Origin: Perognathus longimembris pacificus
Lineage: Eukaryota; Chordata; Mammalia; Rodentia; Heteromyidae
Assembly: GCF_023159225.1 (NCBI RefSeq)
Contig: NC_063161.1
Location: forward strand, 120,752,958 to 120,816,957
Length of the DNA: 64,000 nt
Direction of reading: 5' to 3'
The notes beneath the pieces were generated by a model. The model did not search any database, was not told the DNA's origin, and saw nothing but the letters and a program-made list of their open reading frames with translations. Below are positions 47,950 to 60,720 of this stretch, in pieces. How positions within the stretch are numbered: position 1 is the stretch's first letter; each line of letters opens with the position of its first letter. The position numbers and the translations under genes are program-made.

Positions 47950-48985
47950 TCAAAGAAACTCATATGAGTATTTGAAAATAGAATGATAAAACACACTAAA
48001 ATTTGAAAGCATGAAAGGGCATATCAGAGGTAATAAAGAGAAATGGAGTAAGTTTGATCAAAGTACATTATATGGTTGTATGAACATATCACAAAGAAAA
48101 TTCTTTCTATTATTAGTAGAAAATGGACCCTGCTAACTTCAGGAGGTTGCTTTTTCTGTATCTTCTCTGTTATCAAGAATCCGTGGGAATACCAAAGTGG
48201 ACCATCCTGTGTGAAATCACTATGTGCGATTAAGGTTTAAGTTAATTAAAACAAAATTCAAAAGTCAATTCAGTCACAGTAGGTACATTTCAAGTGTTCA
48301 GTAGCCATATGATTAATTCCTGCTATTTTTACAGCAAAGAGAACATGTCAATTACTGTAAAAAAATGCAATTGGATAGAGGTACTCTTGATTAAAATGGG
48401 ATAATATCTCACATGGGAAAATTATTTAAAATTTAAAGGCCAGTGACCTAGTTTCCAGTGCTAATTACAGAAGAAAGTATGTAGAACAAAAATTTAGTAA
48501 AATATAAAAAGACAGAAGTAGTAATATTTTAGAAATACTTAATCTTCTAAAAGAAGTTACTGTAGGACTCTTTAATGAAGTTATTAGCACATTAAAGGCT
48601 TACCCAGAGAAATTTGCATACATAACCATAAAAATTGGTCTCCTGTGTAAACTGAGACATTCTAGTTAACTAAGTAGTCATTTTGTTCTCTAAGCATTCT
48701 CATCAATGAAGAGAATGTTTCCATAGTTGTTAAAGTTGAAGTTAGTTAAAACACAATATCTAGAAATATGAAAATAAGAAAAAATAAAAGCCTGCGATTT
48801 TAAGAATGTGGTACCAAGTGGCACATAGACTTGGAAACAAGGAATAAACAGGTGGTGATCATTTAGGACTTATCGTTGGTGGACTTCATTTGTTGATTTA
48901 GGGAAGGCTGGAGATAACAGGAAGTTTAAAGAGGAGTGGCCTTCTTCTGAGGTTTTCCCCACTGTGATCCTGGTAGGCTGGTAGG
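47950..48985. other. Intergenic, nothing recognised
   Basis: AT-rich sequence without ORF, SINE or L1 phrases that I can recognise. Confidence 0.5.
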
Positions 48986-48989
48986 AGTA

Positions 48990-49415
<426 letters not shown>

Positions 49416-49419
49416 TGCC

Positions 49420-51655
49420 TTGATTTTCTGTATCTACCTACAATCATCTTTGTACTTGGCTTTCCTTTGTTTTTGTTCTCCTAAGAAATCACATAAAACA
49501 TCCAGATTATCAGATGGGCACTCTCAAGATTGGGATGGGGGCCAGAGGAGAAGGTTTTTGTGTCGATCCTTGAGAAAAGAAAGAGTGAAAATCACAGACA
49601 CAAACTTCTTTATCAGGTCTATCCTGTTATCATCTGGTGCTTTTAAAAAAAGATCTTGCCAGCTGAATGAAAGATGACCCTAAATAAGGTCACCCTAAAT
49701 ATTTAAGATAAATATTTCCTTTTCAAATGAAACAGTCTAGAGATCATTCTTTGGGCCAAGTTATAAAAAATACTGAATTAGAAAATATCAATTTAAGAAA
49801 AATTTAATATAAAAATATTTTATATGTAATATGTAATAATCAAGTCATATAGCTAATTCATCTATTTTTAAGTCTAGTATAAATTAGTAGTTGACAATGG
49901 TGAGAATAATCTCATTAATCTAGGAAATTGAAAAGATTCTAAGTCATAAAAAAGTAATGTTGCTTAGAAATACCAAACTGAATTGAGGAGATATATGAAA
50001 GTCTTATTTTGATCCTGAGAACTTCTTGTAAAATGCTGACTAAATAGAAGATACCCTTGAATTTCCCAGGCACACAGACTATATATACTTCTGGTCATGC
50101 AAATAGTTGTTGATCCATTGGAAATAATTCTTTAGTCCAAGTTTGATATTTCCCATTTGTGAGAAAGAGTGGTCTTGCTCAAGTCCTACTTGAAGCACAC
50201 CTCTGTGTTTTCCTTTCTTGAGCTGATTTATATCTCAAAATTGATTGATATGCAAAAGCTTTATTTTTGTGTGAGATTTCAGGATCCCCTCCCCCACATT
50301 CTATCTCATGATCTTTTCTTACTATTGACTATTTCGTCTATAAACAAAAACTTTGATCATTAGATAGTGACACGCACATGCACTTTCAAGGTCGTGGTAG
50401 ATATAAACTATTTCCTATGAAAGCTTTAATCTTCAATTAAATCTAAATAGAGCTACAATTTGGATGGCTTTGGATGGCATTTTTTATGTGGAACTGTTTC
50501 TTCATCTGGGTCTCTTACTTGTCCTTATTTCCATCTAGAATGACTTCTTCTGGGAGAAATGCTCATTTGGATATTTGGTAAGGTTTTCAAGGCTTTGTTT
50601 TAGTTAAGTGTATTTTATAACAAACTTGCATTACATTCCCTGAGATTTTTGTTAGTTTCTTTTCCTTGTCAAAATCAGGACAGAAGAAAACGTGGTTTGT
50701 TTTGGGTCTCTCATCTTCCTATGTGCTTATCTCATCTCTATTAATCATATTTGTCTTTCCCCCCTAACCCATAAATCAGAAGAATGCAGAAAGTGTTTGG
50801 AGGGACCAGGCTGCCTTGGTTTAGATCACTTTCAGCAACTGCATCTGCATCTGAGTGATTTAGCAACTCCAGGTCTCAGTCCTTTACCAAACCCTGTAAA
50901 GCCTTTAGGACAGAAGCTAGCAAATCATTTGTGTTCAATGAATATTAGGTTTTCATATGATAATCAAATACTGTCCTACAGACCTATTCCCAGTTGGTTA
51001 CTATGATTCCCCCACCTCCTACTATGAATTAATATGGACTCCAACAGTTGATAGCTCCCACCACTCTTTTAATTACATTGCAGATTAACCTTGCTTGGGG
51101 CATCATTCTAAGTTCTAGGGACATAGAAACAACAAGAAAATAAGATAGGACTGCTACTTCCCTACTCACAATTTTACATTTCTATAGCTATTAGTTTACC
51201 ATGACAAATTAAAAAAAAAAAAGCTGGAAGTATTTACCCTGCCACACAAGGGAACTGGGGAGCACTTGTAGATGAAAGGAACTTGCTCCAGAGAGAGGGT
51301 AGGCAGTAGCTCCATCCTGCAATCAGACCCATCCTGCAGGGAGGCCCCATTGCACTTGACACAAACTTCCCAAAACACAATAGAAGGACAGAGTAAGAGA
51401 AAGCAAGAATCTACATTCTCTTCCCAATATATAGTTAAAACAACACGTGTAGTTTAACAACAAGACCAATTATTAAGGAAACTGTAGCCTCTAGAGCCCA
51501 ATTTCCTGAGTTTAAATCTGTCTTGAATAATTCCGTGGTCTAATTAATTGTTGCATGACCATGGCAAGATGTTTAACCTTTCTGTGACAATTTCTGAAAC
51601 TGCACATTGTTTTAATCCTTCAATGAGAGATTGCTGTTGGTAATTTGTTTAACCG
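49420..51655. other. Intergenic, nothing recognised
   Basis: Open frames of 60-104 codons occur on both strands without recognisable products. No clear repeat family. The 104-codon frame at 50692-51006 has a hydrophobic start but no conserved look. Confidence 0.5.
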
Positions 51656-51659
51656 GGGC

Positions 51660-51815
51660 AGACTATGGTATAACTACACTGTGAGATAAGAAGCATTACT
51701 AGGAGTGAGTAAGGAATAAAAGTGGAAGTGGGCAACCTAAGTTCATAGGTTAGGAAACTAAATGTCAGGAAGGTTAACAAATGTACCCAAGATCACACAG
51801 GGGCAGAGGAAATGT
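51660..51815 (+). mobile_element. MIR-like fragment
   Basis: TAGGTTAGGAAACTAAATGTCAGGAAGG, AACAAATGTACCCAAGATCACACAGG follow the MIR core ('GAGGAAACTGAGGC...CCCAAGGTCACACAGC'). Confidence 0.55.
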
Positions 51816-51870
51816 CATTGAGAGGTACAAGACTAGAGGACTGTGTTTTAACTTGGGAATCAACGTTTCA

Positions 51871-52078
51871 GGGCTGGGAATATGGCCTAGTGGTAGAGTG
51901 CTAGCCTCATGTACATGGAGTCCTGGGTTCAATTCCTCGGCCCTGCATACAGAAAAAGCTAGAAGTGGCACTGTGGCTCAAGTGCTAGCCTTGAGCAAAA
52001 AGAAGCCAGGGACAGTGCTCAGGCCCTGAGTTCAAGCCCCAGGACTGGCAAAAAACAAAACAAGCAAAAAAAAAAAAA
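51871..52078 (+). mobile_element. IDL-Geo SINE
   Basis: GGGCTGGGAATATGGCCTAGTGG..., Geo half with GTGGCACTGTGGCTCAAGTG, ending CCCCAGGACTGGC and an A-rich tail interrupted by C and G. The Geo A-box region is shortened (CAAGTGCTAGCC). No clear duplication. Confidence 0.85.
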
Positions 52079-52079
52079 G

Positions 52080-53895
52080 AATGATGTTTTATCCATAGTC
52101 AGTTAAAATTGGTTTTCTATAGTAAGAAAGATTCTAATACTTCATCTGGACTAAGAAGTAATGTGTCATAATTATCTAGCAATCACTCGTTTAGGATAGG
52201 AAGAAGTAAATTACAATTGATACTGTTATGATAACATATCCAATTTGAGTGAGAACAGATGAAGCAGAATTTAAGTCTGGTGTGGCTAAGAGGATATTAA
52301 AGAAAAACAAAACCGGAAAAATGATTCCCAAGCTGTAGAGGAAGCTAGAAGAACACAGCAATTTTTGTAGGGTCATACTGTTTTTACAGTGTCATTTTGA
52401 AACAAAGATACTACTCTTTTAACCTATACATACAATAATTTCATAAATACAGATTTCCAAGTGACCTTCTAACTGTGGTCTTGGGGAAATCTTACACCCT
52501 ACTAACATCCATCTTTATGGAAGGGGGCCTTGAGCAAGTCAGAGGGTTATATCTTCTCAAGGAGTTGTGACAAGTCACAAATATAAATGAGAACCTGTTA
52601 TGTTCAATACCAAATAGCATAAGATCCTGCACTAAACAGTTCTAACTGCAGGGCAAGTCAGCACCTGTTTCACCATGAATGAAAAAGGTGAAACACCATC
52701 TCTTTGTATTTTGACTGTCTCCCTTCCATTTTAATGTGGTTTGTGTGCTTGCCTTTGCTTAGCTAGTAGTGGGAAACCACTTCCCTTCTCTGTAGCCCTG
52801 AAAATGACAACCACATGTTGTTCCAGTCTTTTCTCTCAGTTTTATTTTCCAGGTCTTAACTCATGATTGCCCTCTGGGTTTCTGTAATGGTGAAGGAATG
52901 TTTTCAATTGAAACAAGAGTTCCTGCCAAAATGAAAGAACATGAAAATGGGACTCTTCATCACATAGTTTGTAAATCCCCTACTCTCCATTTGAGTTCAA
53001 AATGTGGGGGTTATATTACAAGAACACTTTTAAGTCCTGCTTTCAACAAAATCCACGTTTATCTGAAATCACAGGCAATCTTTGTATGAGCCTGAGTATT
53101 AAAGCTGTTTAAATACAAGTTACTGAGAAATATCTTTTGAATGAGAAAAGAGTTTACCAAAATAGGCACTTTAATCATTATTTAACTACTACTACAAAAT
53201 GAAGAGGTGACTTCATTAGAGTATTCTAAGATGTGTCTGCTGTCAATTTTTTAAAATGGTTCTTATAATGATCATGACTCTTAAGCCTTTTATGTGTGTA
53301 TATTAAGAAGTCCTTTGAAATACTCAGAAAATTCTGGTATTGGATCATATTTCATTTTTTCTATCATTTTTGATAAATTTCTGTTTACCATCAACATATA
53401 AGCCTATTAGTATTAAAAAAAATTCCCTTTTCCTCTTCTCAATCTTGTATATTCTGTTATTACTAGAACTTCATCATTGAGGTGAACAAGTCCTATAACC
53501 ACTTGCCAGAGCCAACCGGCAGTGAAAGAGAATCCTGATTGAGTGCACCATATCTAGCCCATATCCCATGAATAAAAAAGGTTTTCTAGTAGGTAATTAT
53601 GTCTAAAGATTACACTGAAGTATAAACTTCTACCATTATGTAAGTCTCTGAAATTAACCTGGAGCTTATAACTGTAGCTAGTAGAGTTTATTTTCACATT
53701 CACAGTTACTTCATTGTCAGGGGTGCAGAGTATCAAATACAATTTCAGGATATGGCTAGGGAAAAGGACTCACTAGAATTATAATTTGGGAGGCAATATA
53801 TTTCAGTCTTCAAATCTGAGATAGCATCATCTGTTATGGAACATGCTAACATTCAGAGAAAGTACAGAGAGAAAATAAATTTATTTGTAAACCTT
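52080..53895. other. Intergenic, nothing recognised
   Basis: No convincing gene or repeat. Small open frames (61-63 codons) look like chance. Confidence 0.5.
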
Positions 53896-53899
53896 AGGG

Positions 53900-54133
53900 G
53901 CAGTTTCTTTTTTTTTATTTTTGGCCAGTCCTGGGCCTTGGACTCAGGGCCTGAGCACTGTCCCTGGCTTCTTCCCGCTCAAGGCTAGCACTCTGCCACC
54001 TGAGCCACAGCGCCCCTTCTGGCCGTTTTCCATATATGTGGTGCTCGGGAATCGAACCGAGAGCCTGCCTCATGTGTAGGAGGCAAGCACTCTTGCCACT
54101 AGGCCATATTCCCAGCCCAGGAGCAGTTTCTTT
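53900..54133 (-). mobile_element. IDL-Geo SINE with 11-bp target-site duplication
   Basis: Antisense, body 53911-54122. Duplications GCAGTTTCTTT at 53900-53910 and 54123-54133. Both halves preserved. Confidence 0.88.
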
Positions 54134-54134
54134 A

Positions 54135-55190
54135 CTGTTTTATTATTTTGGTATATTTTGCCTAAGCTTTTGCATATCTTTATATGCCATATTTCACAAA
54201 ATAAGACTATAGTATGTATATTATTTAAAGTGTATTGTCACCATTTAATGTGCTGGCCATGAAATAATTTCTAACTCACCACAGAGATTACTACAGTCAC
54301 TTATGCTAATGATCTTGCAAATGTTTTTAATGGGTACATCATATTCAAGTTTGAAACTGGGTAGTAACATTTATTTAATATTTTGTAATTCGAAATTTGT
54401 ATCTGCCTTCCAAATTTTAGTTGCTATGAAGTCTGTACCAATAAATAGTAATTACACTTTTCTTAATTTTGTCAATTTCCTTAGTAAACCAGCCCAGAAG
54501 TAAAATGGCAAAATCTAAGGAAATACAGTTCTACTCTGTTTGCTAGTTTCTATTGTCTTCCTCTATCATTTCAATTGCTAAATATTTGAGTATCCCAATA
54601 ATATATCCTGAAAGTTACATATTTTTTGCATTCAATGATTATTTCTTATACTCATTTTTGGTATTAGTTATTTTTTTAAGAGCAGCAGTTTTTGGTTGCT
54701 CCTTAAACTAATGGATGCTGGCATTCACAGCACAAATAATTTCCTACATTGTTTTAAGAAAATCCTTCCCAAATAAATTTATGGCAGACATTCTAGATCT
54801 TCTTTCAGAACCAAAGAAAGTCAAAAGAAAAGATGTTGAAGGAATTGGCTTTGGTAACTCAGGAGAAAAAGACATTTCCCAACTTTTCTCCTTGCTATTG
54901 GCAAAGGTGTGGAGTAGATGCAGTGTGTTTTTGGGTTCTGTTCTCTGACTATTGTTTCTGTATGTATGTTGGTTGTGATCCTTTTGCTGTCTTTGCTGAG
55001 CCTCACTCACCAACACAGTCAAAATTGGCTCTCAGGCACACTGTCTATCTTTATGTAAAAGTTTGTCTACTGTGGGCATTTACATTGACCCACAGAAATT
55101 TGAAACAAAACAATAACATTTTAGCCATTGGATTTTAAGTATAAGAATATAGATAGATACTCACTTTTAGAGTACTAAGATTCTGGCACT
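54135..55190. other. Intergenic, nothing recognised
   Basis: Three overlapping open frames at 54715-55138 fall on both strands; none has a recognisable product and they probably reflect chance. Confidence 0.45.
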
Positions 55191-55194
55191 GTAC

Positions 55195-55290
55195 AAATTG
55201 TCAAGTGTTTTGCCCATTTATCATAAACAGACATTGAATTTTGTCAAAGTCTTTTTCTATATCTATTGAGATGATCATGTAACTCTCCAG
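55195..55290 (-). mobile_element. Short LINE-1 ORF2 fragment, antisense
   Basis: ACATTGAATTTTGTCAAAGTC and TTTTTCTATATCTATTGAGATGATCATGT are the well-known antisense ORF2 phrase. Confidence 0.6.
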
Positions 55291-55311
55291 AGTGGCTAGG
55301 AGTATACATAT

Positions 55312-55312
<1 letters not shown>

Positions 55313-55361
<49 letters not shown>
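55313..55361 (+). repeat. (AC)n microsatellite
   Basis: About 24 uninterrupted AC units immediately after the short L1 fragment. Confidence 0.95.
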
Positions 55362-55362
<1 letters not shown>

Positions 55363-55889
55363 GCTCTTGCTTCTCTGTTTTACTATTGACAAAACCAGAT
55401 GCCCTGCTATTCCTAGTGCAGTGCCTAGGCCAGTAGCCACTGGAGAACAAGTCAGTTTTTCAGAAACTAGGTAGACCAAATAAAAGGATATTCTCCACAT
55501 GACTGTTTTATTAGCTATCCTTGTCCCCTGCTACCAGAGTTTTGGACTTGCTCACATTTACCCATTTCCAAAACACATCACAAAACATGAAGGTGACTGG
55601 GTCCAGAGAGGTATACTAATAGTCACAGAGATGCCCCAAAGATGTTTTTGCTCATCTGGTGTGGTACTCAGTGGCCAACCCAAACTCTTCTATCTCTCCC
55701 TGGTACCCTTACTGCAACAATGGCTTTGAAGTTATACACAACTGCATTCTTCCAATAAGTCCCATGTTTACTTAGTATGATTGGAGCTGAGTCTTTACTG
55801 CTCTCAATTGAAAAGATCCAGAAAGTGGCTGATGAAATCCTCATCTATTCTTTGAGAATGAGCCAATTGCTTGGTGGGAACAGTGAATG

Positions 55890-56060
55890 ACTGAAAAGAA
55901 GAGAAATGAGAAGGAGAGGGAAAGGGGGAGAAAGAGGGAGTGAGAAGAGGAGGGGGAAAGGGAGAGAGGAGGAGAATGAGGAGAGGGAGAAGGAGGGGGA
56001 AGAGGAGAAGAAAGGGGAAGGGGAGAGGAAAAGGGAAAGGGAAAGGAGAAAAATGAAAAG
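55890..56060 (+). repeat. Homopurine (G/A) tract
   Basis: About 170 bp almost entirely G and A, as GGGA/GGAGA/GAGAGG variants. The Arg/Glu/Lys-rich frame across it is a composition artefact. Confidence 0.9.
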
Positions 56061-56064
56061 TTTT

Positions 56065-57370
56065 AGACTTGATGAAAAGTTATCACTGGTAAGTGAGATA
56101 ATGAAGCTGAATAGCTCAGGGGTTCATTACTCCCTGTCAAAACCTTTAGGAGACTATTTGACCTCTCTGGATAGCCTTAATTACTCAGTTTGTATTTTTC
56201 CATTTTCAAATGATCAGATTCAGGAAGCAAGATTTTAAAAATATTCAAAAGGACAGGGGATCCTAAGGGTCTGGTGGCAGCTCTATGTGAGACAATATCT
56301 ACAGACAGGACACTGCCTCTATCATTTTTTTTAAAAAGTTTTGATGTTTATTTGTGTGGGTTGGTTGTCAGGGAATAGGGAGTGAGATCAACCTAGAAGT
56401 CTGGTGTGGGACACAAAACCTAATGAAATTTCCACTTGGGAGCTGAGTGCAGGCAACAGTGTCTATGGAATTGTGCAATGATTGAAGGCAACTTTTTAAA
56501 CAGAGTCTTAAGATTAAAGTCTGGGTCATTTTCTCATTCTACCAATATATTTGAATTACCCATTGGCTTCATGCTAGGTTCTAATCTTACAGACTAGGCA
56601 ATGACATGATCATGTTGCTTTTAATCTAAATTTACAAAAAGAAAAATTGAATTCTCCCAGATTTTGTAAAATTCTACTTTGGCCTAGATATATCGGTGCT
56701 GTGTAATACAGAACACCATTTTTCAACAAAAAGGGGAATTTTTTTGTAGAGAGGAAAAATACCATTTATTGAGCAACTACTGTATTGCAAGCATTGTGCT
56801 GGCAAAGTCCTACATAGGTAGTGGGTGCAGTATGAGATTGTCATCCCTTCTTTTGAAAGTACTTGCAAAGCCAATAGGAACCTGTGTTGAGACAAAGGGT
56901 TTAAGATGAAGCCATTTGAGAATACAATCTTCTTTGTTATTCACAGGAAGTACTGTCACATGGCTCAGACTTAGCACTACTGATTTAATAAATCTAATTA
57001 GGCTATCAATAGAAATAAAAATAGATTTAGGTAAACTGAAAAAAAAAATCTCTACAAAATCAACATACCCTTGCCACCATACCCTGAATTTCATCAGAGC
57101 TATGTATTTTTGTTTTTGTAATTTGCAAATATGAGAGGAGGCATCAGAAGGAACTGATACGCCCTTGTTGGGCATGGCAAGCCAGTGGAAAACTGGGCAG
57201 TACCCACTGTGGATGGAAAGGCTTTATGTGCTACTAGGAAAAAGCCGCTAAAATGTTCCTAAGAATGAACAGATAAGAATGACAATCATACATGTATAAA
57301 AATGGGACTTATATCTCACATGGACAGAGAGCATGTGAAGAGATCTTCAAGTCATTTCTTATGCCCAGAC
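56065..57370. other. Intergenic, nothing recognised
   Basis: AT-rich. Overlapping open frames at 56674-57175 on the - strand lack recognisable features. Confidence 0.45.
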
Positions 57371-57382
57371 ATTTTATTTGTT

Positions 57383-57612
57383 TATTTTTGTCAGTTGTGG
57401 GGCTTGAACTCAGGGCCTAGGCACTCACTGTCCCTGAGCTCTTTTGCTGGAGGCATTTTGAGCCACAGCTCCACTTCTGGTTTTTTGATGATTAATTGGA
57501 AGTATGAATCTTATGGACTTTCCTTCCTGGGCTGGCTTTGAACCATGATCCTCAGATCTCAGCTTCCTGAGCAGCTAGGATTACACTAGCTAGTGAGCCA
57601 CCAGCGTCTAGT
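57383..57612 (-). mobile_element. Composite SINE: 7SL-like head plus Geo module, antisense
   Basis: GGGGCTTGAACTCAGGGCCT (Geo end), TTGAGCCACAGCTCCACTTC, then ATTAATTGGAAGTATGAATC, CCTGGGCTGGCTTTGAACC and CAGATCTCAGCTTCCTGAGC (7SL-like head). Confidence 0.75.
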
Positions 57613-57876
57613 GCCCAGACACTTTTAGATGCTTCTGTTGTTTGTTTATGGTGATGATGATTATGATTATTTTAGCAGGACTGGGATTTGAGCTTAGGTC
57701 CTTTCACTTGATATGCAGCCATTCTAACCATGATCCCTACTTTAGAGATTCCCAATTAGCCTTGCCATGAGCTGAGACATTCTGGGGTTATGGGAATTTT
57801 CCATCAACAACATCAGGTGTTGCCTCTTGGTCTGATTAAGAATTGTGATTTCAGTCCTTTCAAAAATTTATCACAT

Positions 57877-58002
57877 CGCTGGGCACTGGTGACACATACC
57901 TGTAATCCTAGCTACTCAGGAGTCTGAGATCTAAGGATAGAGATTGTAAGTCAGCCCATGCAGGAAAGTCGATGAGACTCTTCTCTCTAATTACCAGAAT
58001 TA

Positions 58003-58033
<31 letters not shown>

Positions 58034-58340
58034 GGCCAGTCCTGGGCCTTGGACTCAGGGCCTGAGCACTGTCCCTGGCTTCTTTCCGCTCAAGGCTAGC
58101 ACTCTGCCACTTGAGCCACAGCGCCGCTTCTGGCCGTTTTCTATATATGTGGTGCTGGGGAATCGAACCTAGGGCCTCGTGTATCCGAGGCAGGCACTCT
58201 TGCCACTAGGCTATATCCCCAGCCCACCAGAATTACTCTTATCTCTAAAAACCAGAAAAATGTTGAGCTTTGGCTCACAGTGGTAGAGCACTAGCCATGA
58301 GCAAAATAGTACAAGGACACTGTCTAGGCCCTGTGATCAA
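57877..58340 (+). mobile_element. Composite SINE (7SL-like head plus Geo) split by a nested SINE
   Basis: Left part: GCTGGGCACTGGTGACACAT, CCTGTAATCCTAGCTACTC, CAGGAAAGTCGATGAGACTC. Right part after 58240: TCTCTAAAAACCAG, GGCTCACAGTGGTAGAGCAC, CACTGTCTAGGCCCTG. An antisense IDL-Geo interrupts it. Confidence 0.8.
57993..58240 (-). mobile_element. IDL-Geo SINE nested in a composite SINE, 15-bp duplication
   Basis: Antisense, body 58008-58225, T-rich run first. Duplications ACCAGAATTACTCTT at 57993-58007 and 58226-58240. One of the best preserved copies. Confidence 0.93.
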
Positions 58341-58589
58341 CAATAAATAAATAGATAAATCATGTGACTGTAAGAACAAACTGGAGTTAAGCTGTGAATA
58401 TGGAAAGGGTCATATTGTAGACTGAGAGGTTTGCTAAGAACTTTGTTTCTATTAAACTGACCCTCCTCAGTCCTGAGTCAGGCCACTATACCATTTCTCA
58501 GACTTCCAGTGGCCTCTCCACTTCCAGCTTCATTCATTCTAGCTCCTACTAGATCCTTTTGTCTAAAATAGATACCTCTCCTCAGTTTA

Positions 58590-59060
58590 GAAGTTGCTTG
58601 CTAGATCCTCAGAATGCTTCCCAACTTTAAGGTTCACCGTCTCCCCACTTTTCCCTAAGACCTGTTGTCTGGTTGTATTGGACTTCATGACTTTTACCAA
58701 GCAGCCTCTGTGTTTTCATATCTCTGCTCAGATTTTACTTCTTTATGAAATACCCTATCTCTTTTCATTTTACATGGCTACAATCTTTTTAATACCATGT
58801 TCACACATTCCCCTCTGTAAAGTCAGTTTAAATCCTATCAGATTGATCAAATCACACTCTCCTGGCTTCTGCAGGAAATTGTTCATTGTGTTACAGTGGC
58901 ATTTATCATCATACTGCTGTTTTTTAGTCATACACTTATCTGCTTCCTTCCGTTGAAAATGATCTTCTTGAGAGGATGTGCAGATCCTGTTTGTGTAAGC
59001 CCATGGCTCACATGATATCTAGCTCTCAGTGTGTGCTCAGCTCAGGGAATGAATCGCATT
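58590..59060 (+). mobile_element. Possible L2-type LINE 3' remnant
   Basis: A pyrimidine-rich stretch, then GAAAATGATCTTCTTGAGAGG, GTGTGTGCTCAGCTC and AGGGAATGAA, in an order recalling L2 3' ends ('CTCCTTGAGGGCAGGGAC...'). Weak. Confidence 0.35.
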
Positions 59061-59308
59061 GAAGAACCTGTGTCTAATATGTGTCTTCTGAACAATTTAA
59101 CCATGAAGTCCCAATCATCTTTCTTTGGAGATTCAGATGAACTTGATTTAAAGCATTCAGTAGGGAAGTTATAGGCAGCATCATAAACTGTTGGCTTTGA
59201 TTAGTGTATAAACATCAGCTCAATACTAGAAGAACAAGGAAGGGACTAGTCAAATATGAGCTTAGAGTCCTTCTCAGTAGATTTTTGTTGTTGTTTGGTT
59301 GGTTTTAG

Positions 59309-59310
<2 letters not shown>

Positions 59311-59350
<40 letters not shown>
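59311..59350 (+). repeat. (GT)n microsatellite
   Basis: Twenty GT units just before an antisense SINE. Confidence 0.95.
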
Positions 59351-59351
<1 letters not shown>

Positions 59352-59355
<4 letters not shown>

Positions 59356-59600
59356 CCAGTTTTAGGGCTTGAACTCATTGAACTCAGGGTCTGGAATCTG
59401 TCCTGGAGTTTGTTTGTTTGTTTTTGCTCAAGGCCAATGCTCTGTCATTTGAGTGACAGCTTCATTTCTGACTTTTTGGTAGTTGTTTGGAGATAAGATT
59501 CTCACAGACTTTCCTGCCTGGGCTGTCTTTGAACTATGATCCTTAGATCTCAGCTACCTAAGTAGCTAGGATTACAGGTGTAAGCCACTAGCATCTGGAT
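59352..59600 (-). mobile_element. Composite SINE: 7SL-like head plus Geo module, antisense
   Basis: Geo end TTTTAGGGCTTGAACTC, then CTCAAGGCCAATGCTCTGTC, AGATAAGATTCTCACAGAC, GGGCTGTCTTTGAACTATG, AGTAGCTAGGATTACAGG. Insertion of a GTTTGTTT run inside. Confidence 0.7.
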
Positions 59601-59749
59601 CCTTCTCTGTATTTTTAAAGGCAGATGAAGTTGGAGCAAATTTCACAAAATTTAGGGTAAAAGAGCATACAGATGAATTGTGCCCAAAGGCAGGTTATTG
59701 GGTAAATACAAAGGTTTCTAGTTTATTTTCCTGTGTCCTCTCTACTCTT

Positions 59750-60080
59750 TTGTTTTTTTTTAATTTTGGGGTGGTACTAGAGTTTGGATTCAGGGACCTG
59801 AAATTGGGTACGTACTCTACCCCTTGAACCACTCTTATAGCCATTTTGCTTTAGATTATTCACACTGGACCTGTCATTTTGCCCCAGGCTGGTCTTGGGT
59901 TATGATCCTCTTTTCTTTGCTGCCAGCATAGCTAAGCATTACAGGAGTGACCGGCCATGCTTGGCTTATTTGTTAGGTGGGATCTATCTTTTTGCCTGGA
60001 CTGGCCTCCAACCACAGATTTCTTGATCTCTACCTTCTGAGTATCTGGGAGTACAGGTGTGAGCTACTGGTCCCTTTAAG
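59750..60080 (-). mobile_element. Old dimeric SINE, antisense
   Basis: Two 7SL-like antisense pieces (CCCCAGGCTGGTCTTGGGTT and GGACTGGCCTCCAACCACAG, each followed by an AGCATAGCT or GAGTATCTGGGA phrase) plus an ID-like end. Strongly diverged. Confidence 0.5.
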
Positions 60081-60189
60081 CCCTACTTCTATGCATATAT
60101 TACTTAAACCTCTTAGTGTTTTACCTGGCTTCCGGCACAGCTAAAACAACATTTTAAGGGATGTCTGTTTCACTCCTACTTCCGTCCTT

Positions 60190-60720
60190 TGGCTCCATTC
60201 TTTTTCTTTCTTCTTATTTAATTGTTTTTATAAAGGTTATATATAAAGGGGTTACCCTTACATAGTCAGGTAATGAGTATATTTCTTTTTGAATAGTGTC
60301 TCCTCTTCCCTCATTTTCTCCCAGTTTTTCACCCTCAATCCCCTCCCCAAGTTGTATAGTTAATTTTCAACATAGTGTCTAGTGAGTATAACTGCTGCAT
60401 TTGTTCACCCTCTGTCCCACTATTTCTGTGCTCCCTTGACCCCACCAAAGACAAACTTACATACAAGACAAAAGGTACAGAAAACAAAAACAATATCAAG
60501 GGAGAAAACAAAAATACAAAGCAAAATAACAGAAAACCCTCTTGTTTCCATGTCTTGGAATTCATGATTTGGAGATCATAATTTTATATGATCACATGCA
60601 CATAACTATTGAGCCTTTGGGATCCTCTCCTAAGAATATCTTCCTGTGGTCTTACTGTGTGATTGTATAATTTATCATGTCCGGGTGTATTTTTTTGGTC
60701 TTTTCCCATTCAGTATGTTT
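60190..60720 (-). mobile_element. LINE-1 3' UTR (antisense)
   Basis: On the - strand it ends in an AT-rich tail near 60190. ATAACTATTGAGCCTTTGGG matches CATAGCTATTGGGCCTTGTG in the L1 at 27.4 kb, and other phrases match 38225-38570. About the full length of an L1 3' UTR. Confidence 0.65.

Larger units (their letters stand above)
46240..47950 (+). mobile_element. Degenerate LINE-1 ORF2 and 3' UTR, interrupted by an IDL-Geo SINE
   Basis: AAGTTTCTGCACAGCAAAGGGC near the left; then ATCAGAATGGCCATCATCAA, AGCAAGGATGTGAGAACAAG, AATCAGTATGGAGGATCATC, CATACCTGTACATCAGTG and AAGTGGATGGAACTCATACTG, all in L1 order. Sequence resumes after the SINE. Microsatellites lie inside. Confidence 0.65.

Noticed and set aside
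55906..56238. 110-codon Arg/Glu/Lys-rich frame
   Set aside because: A translation of the homopurine tract.
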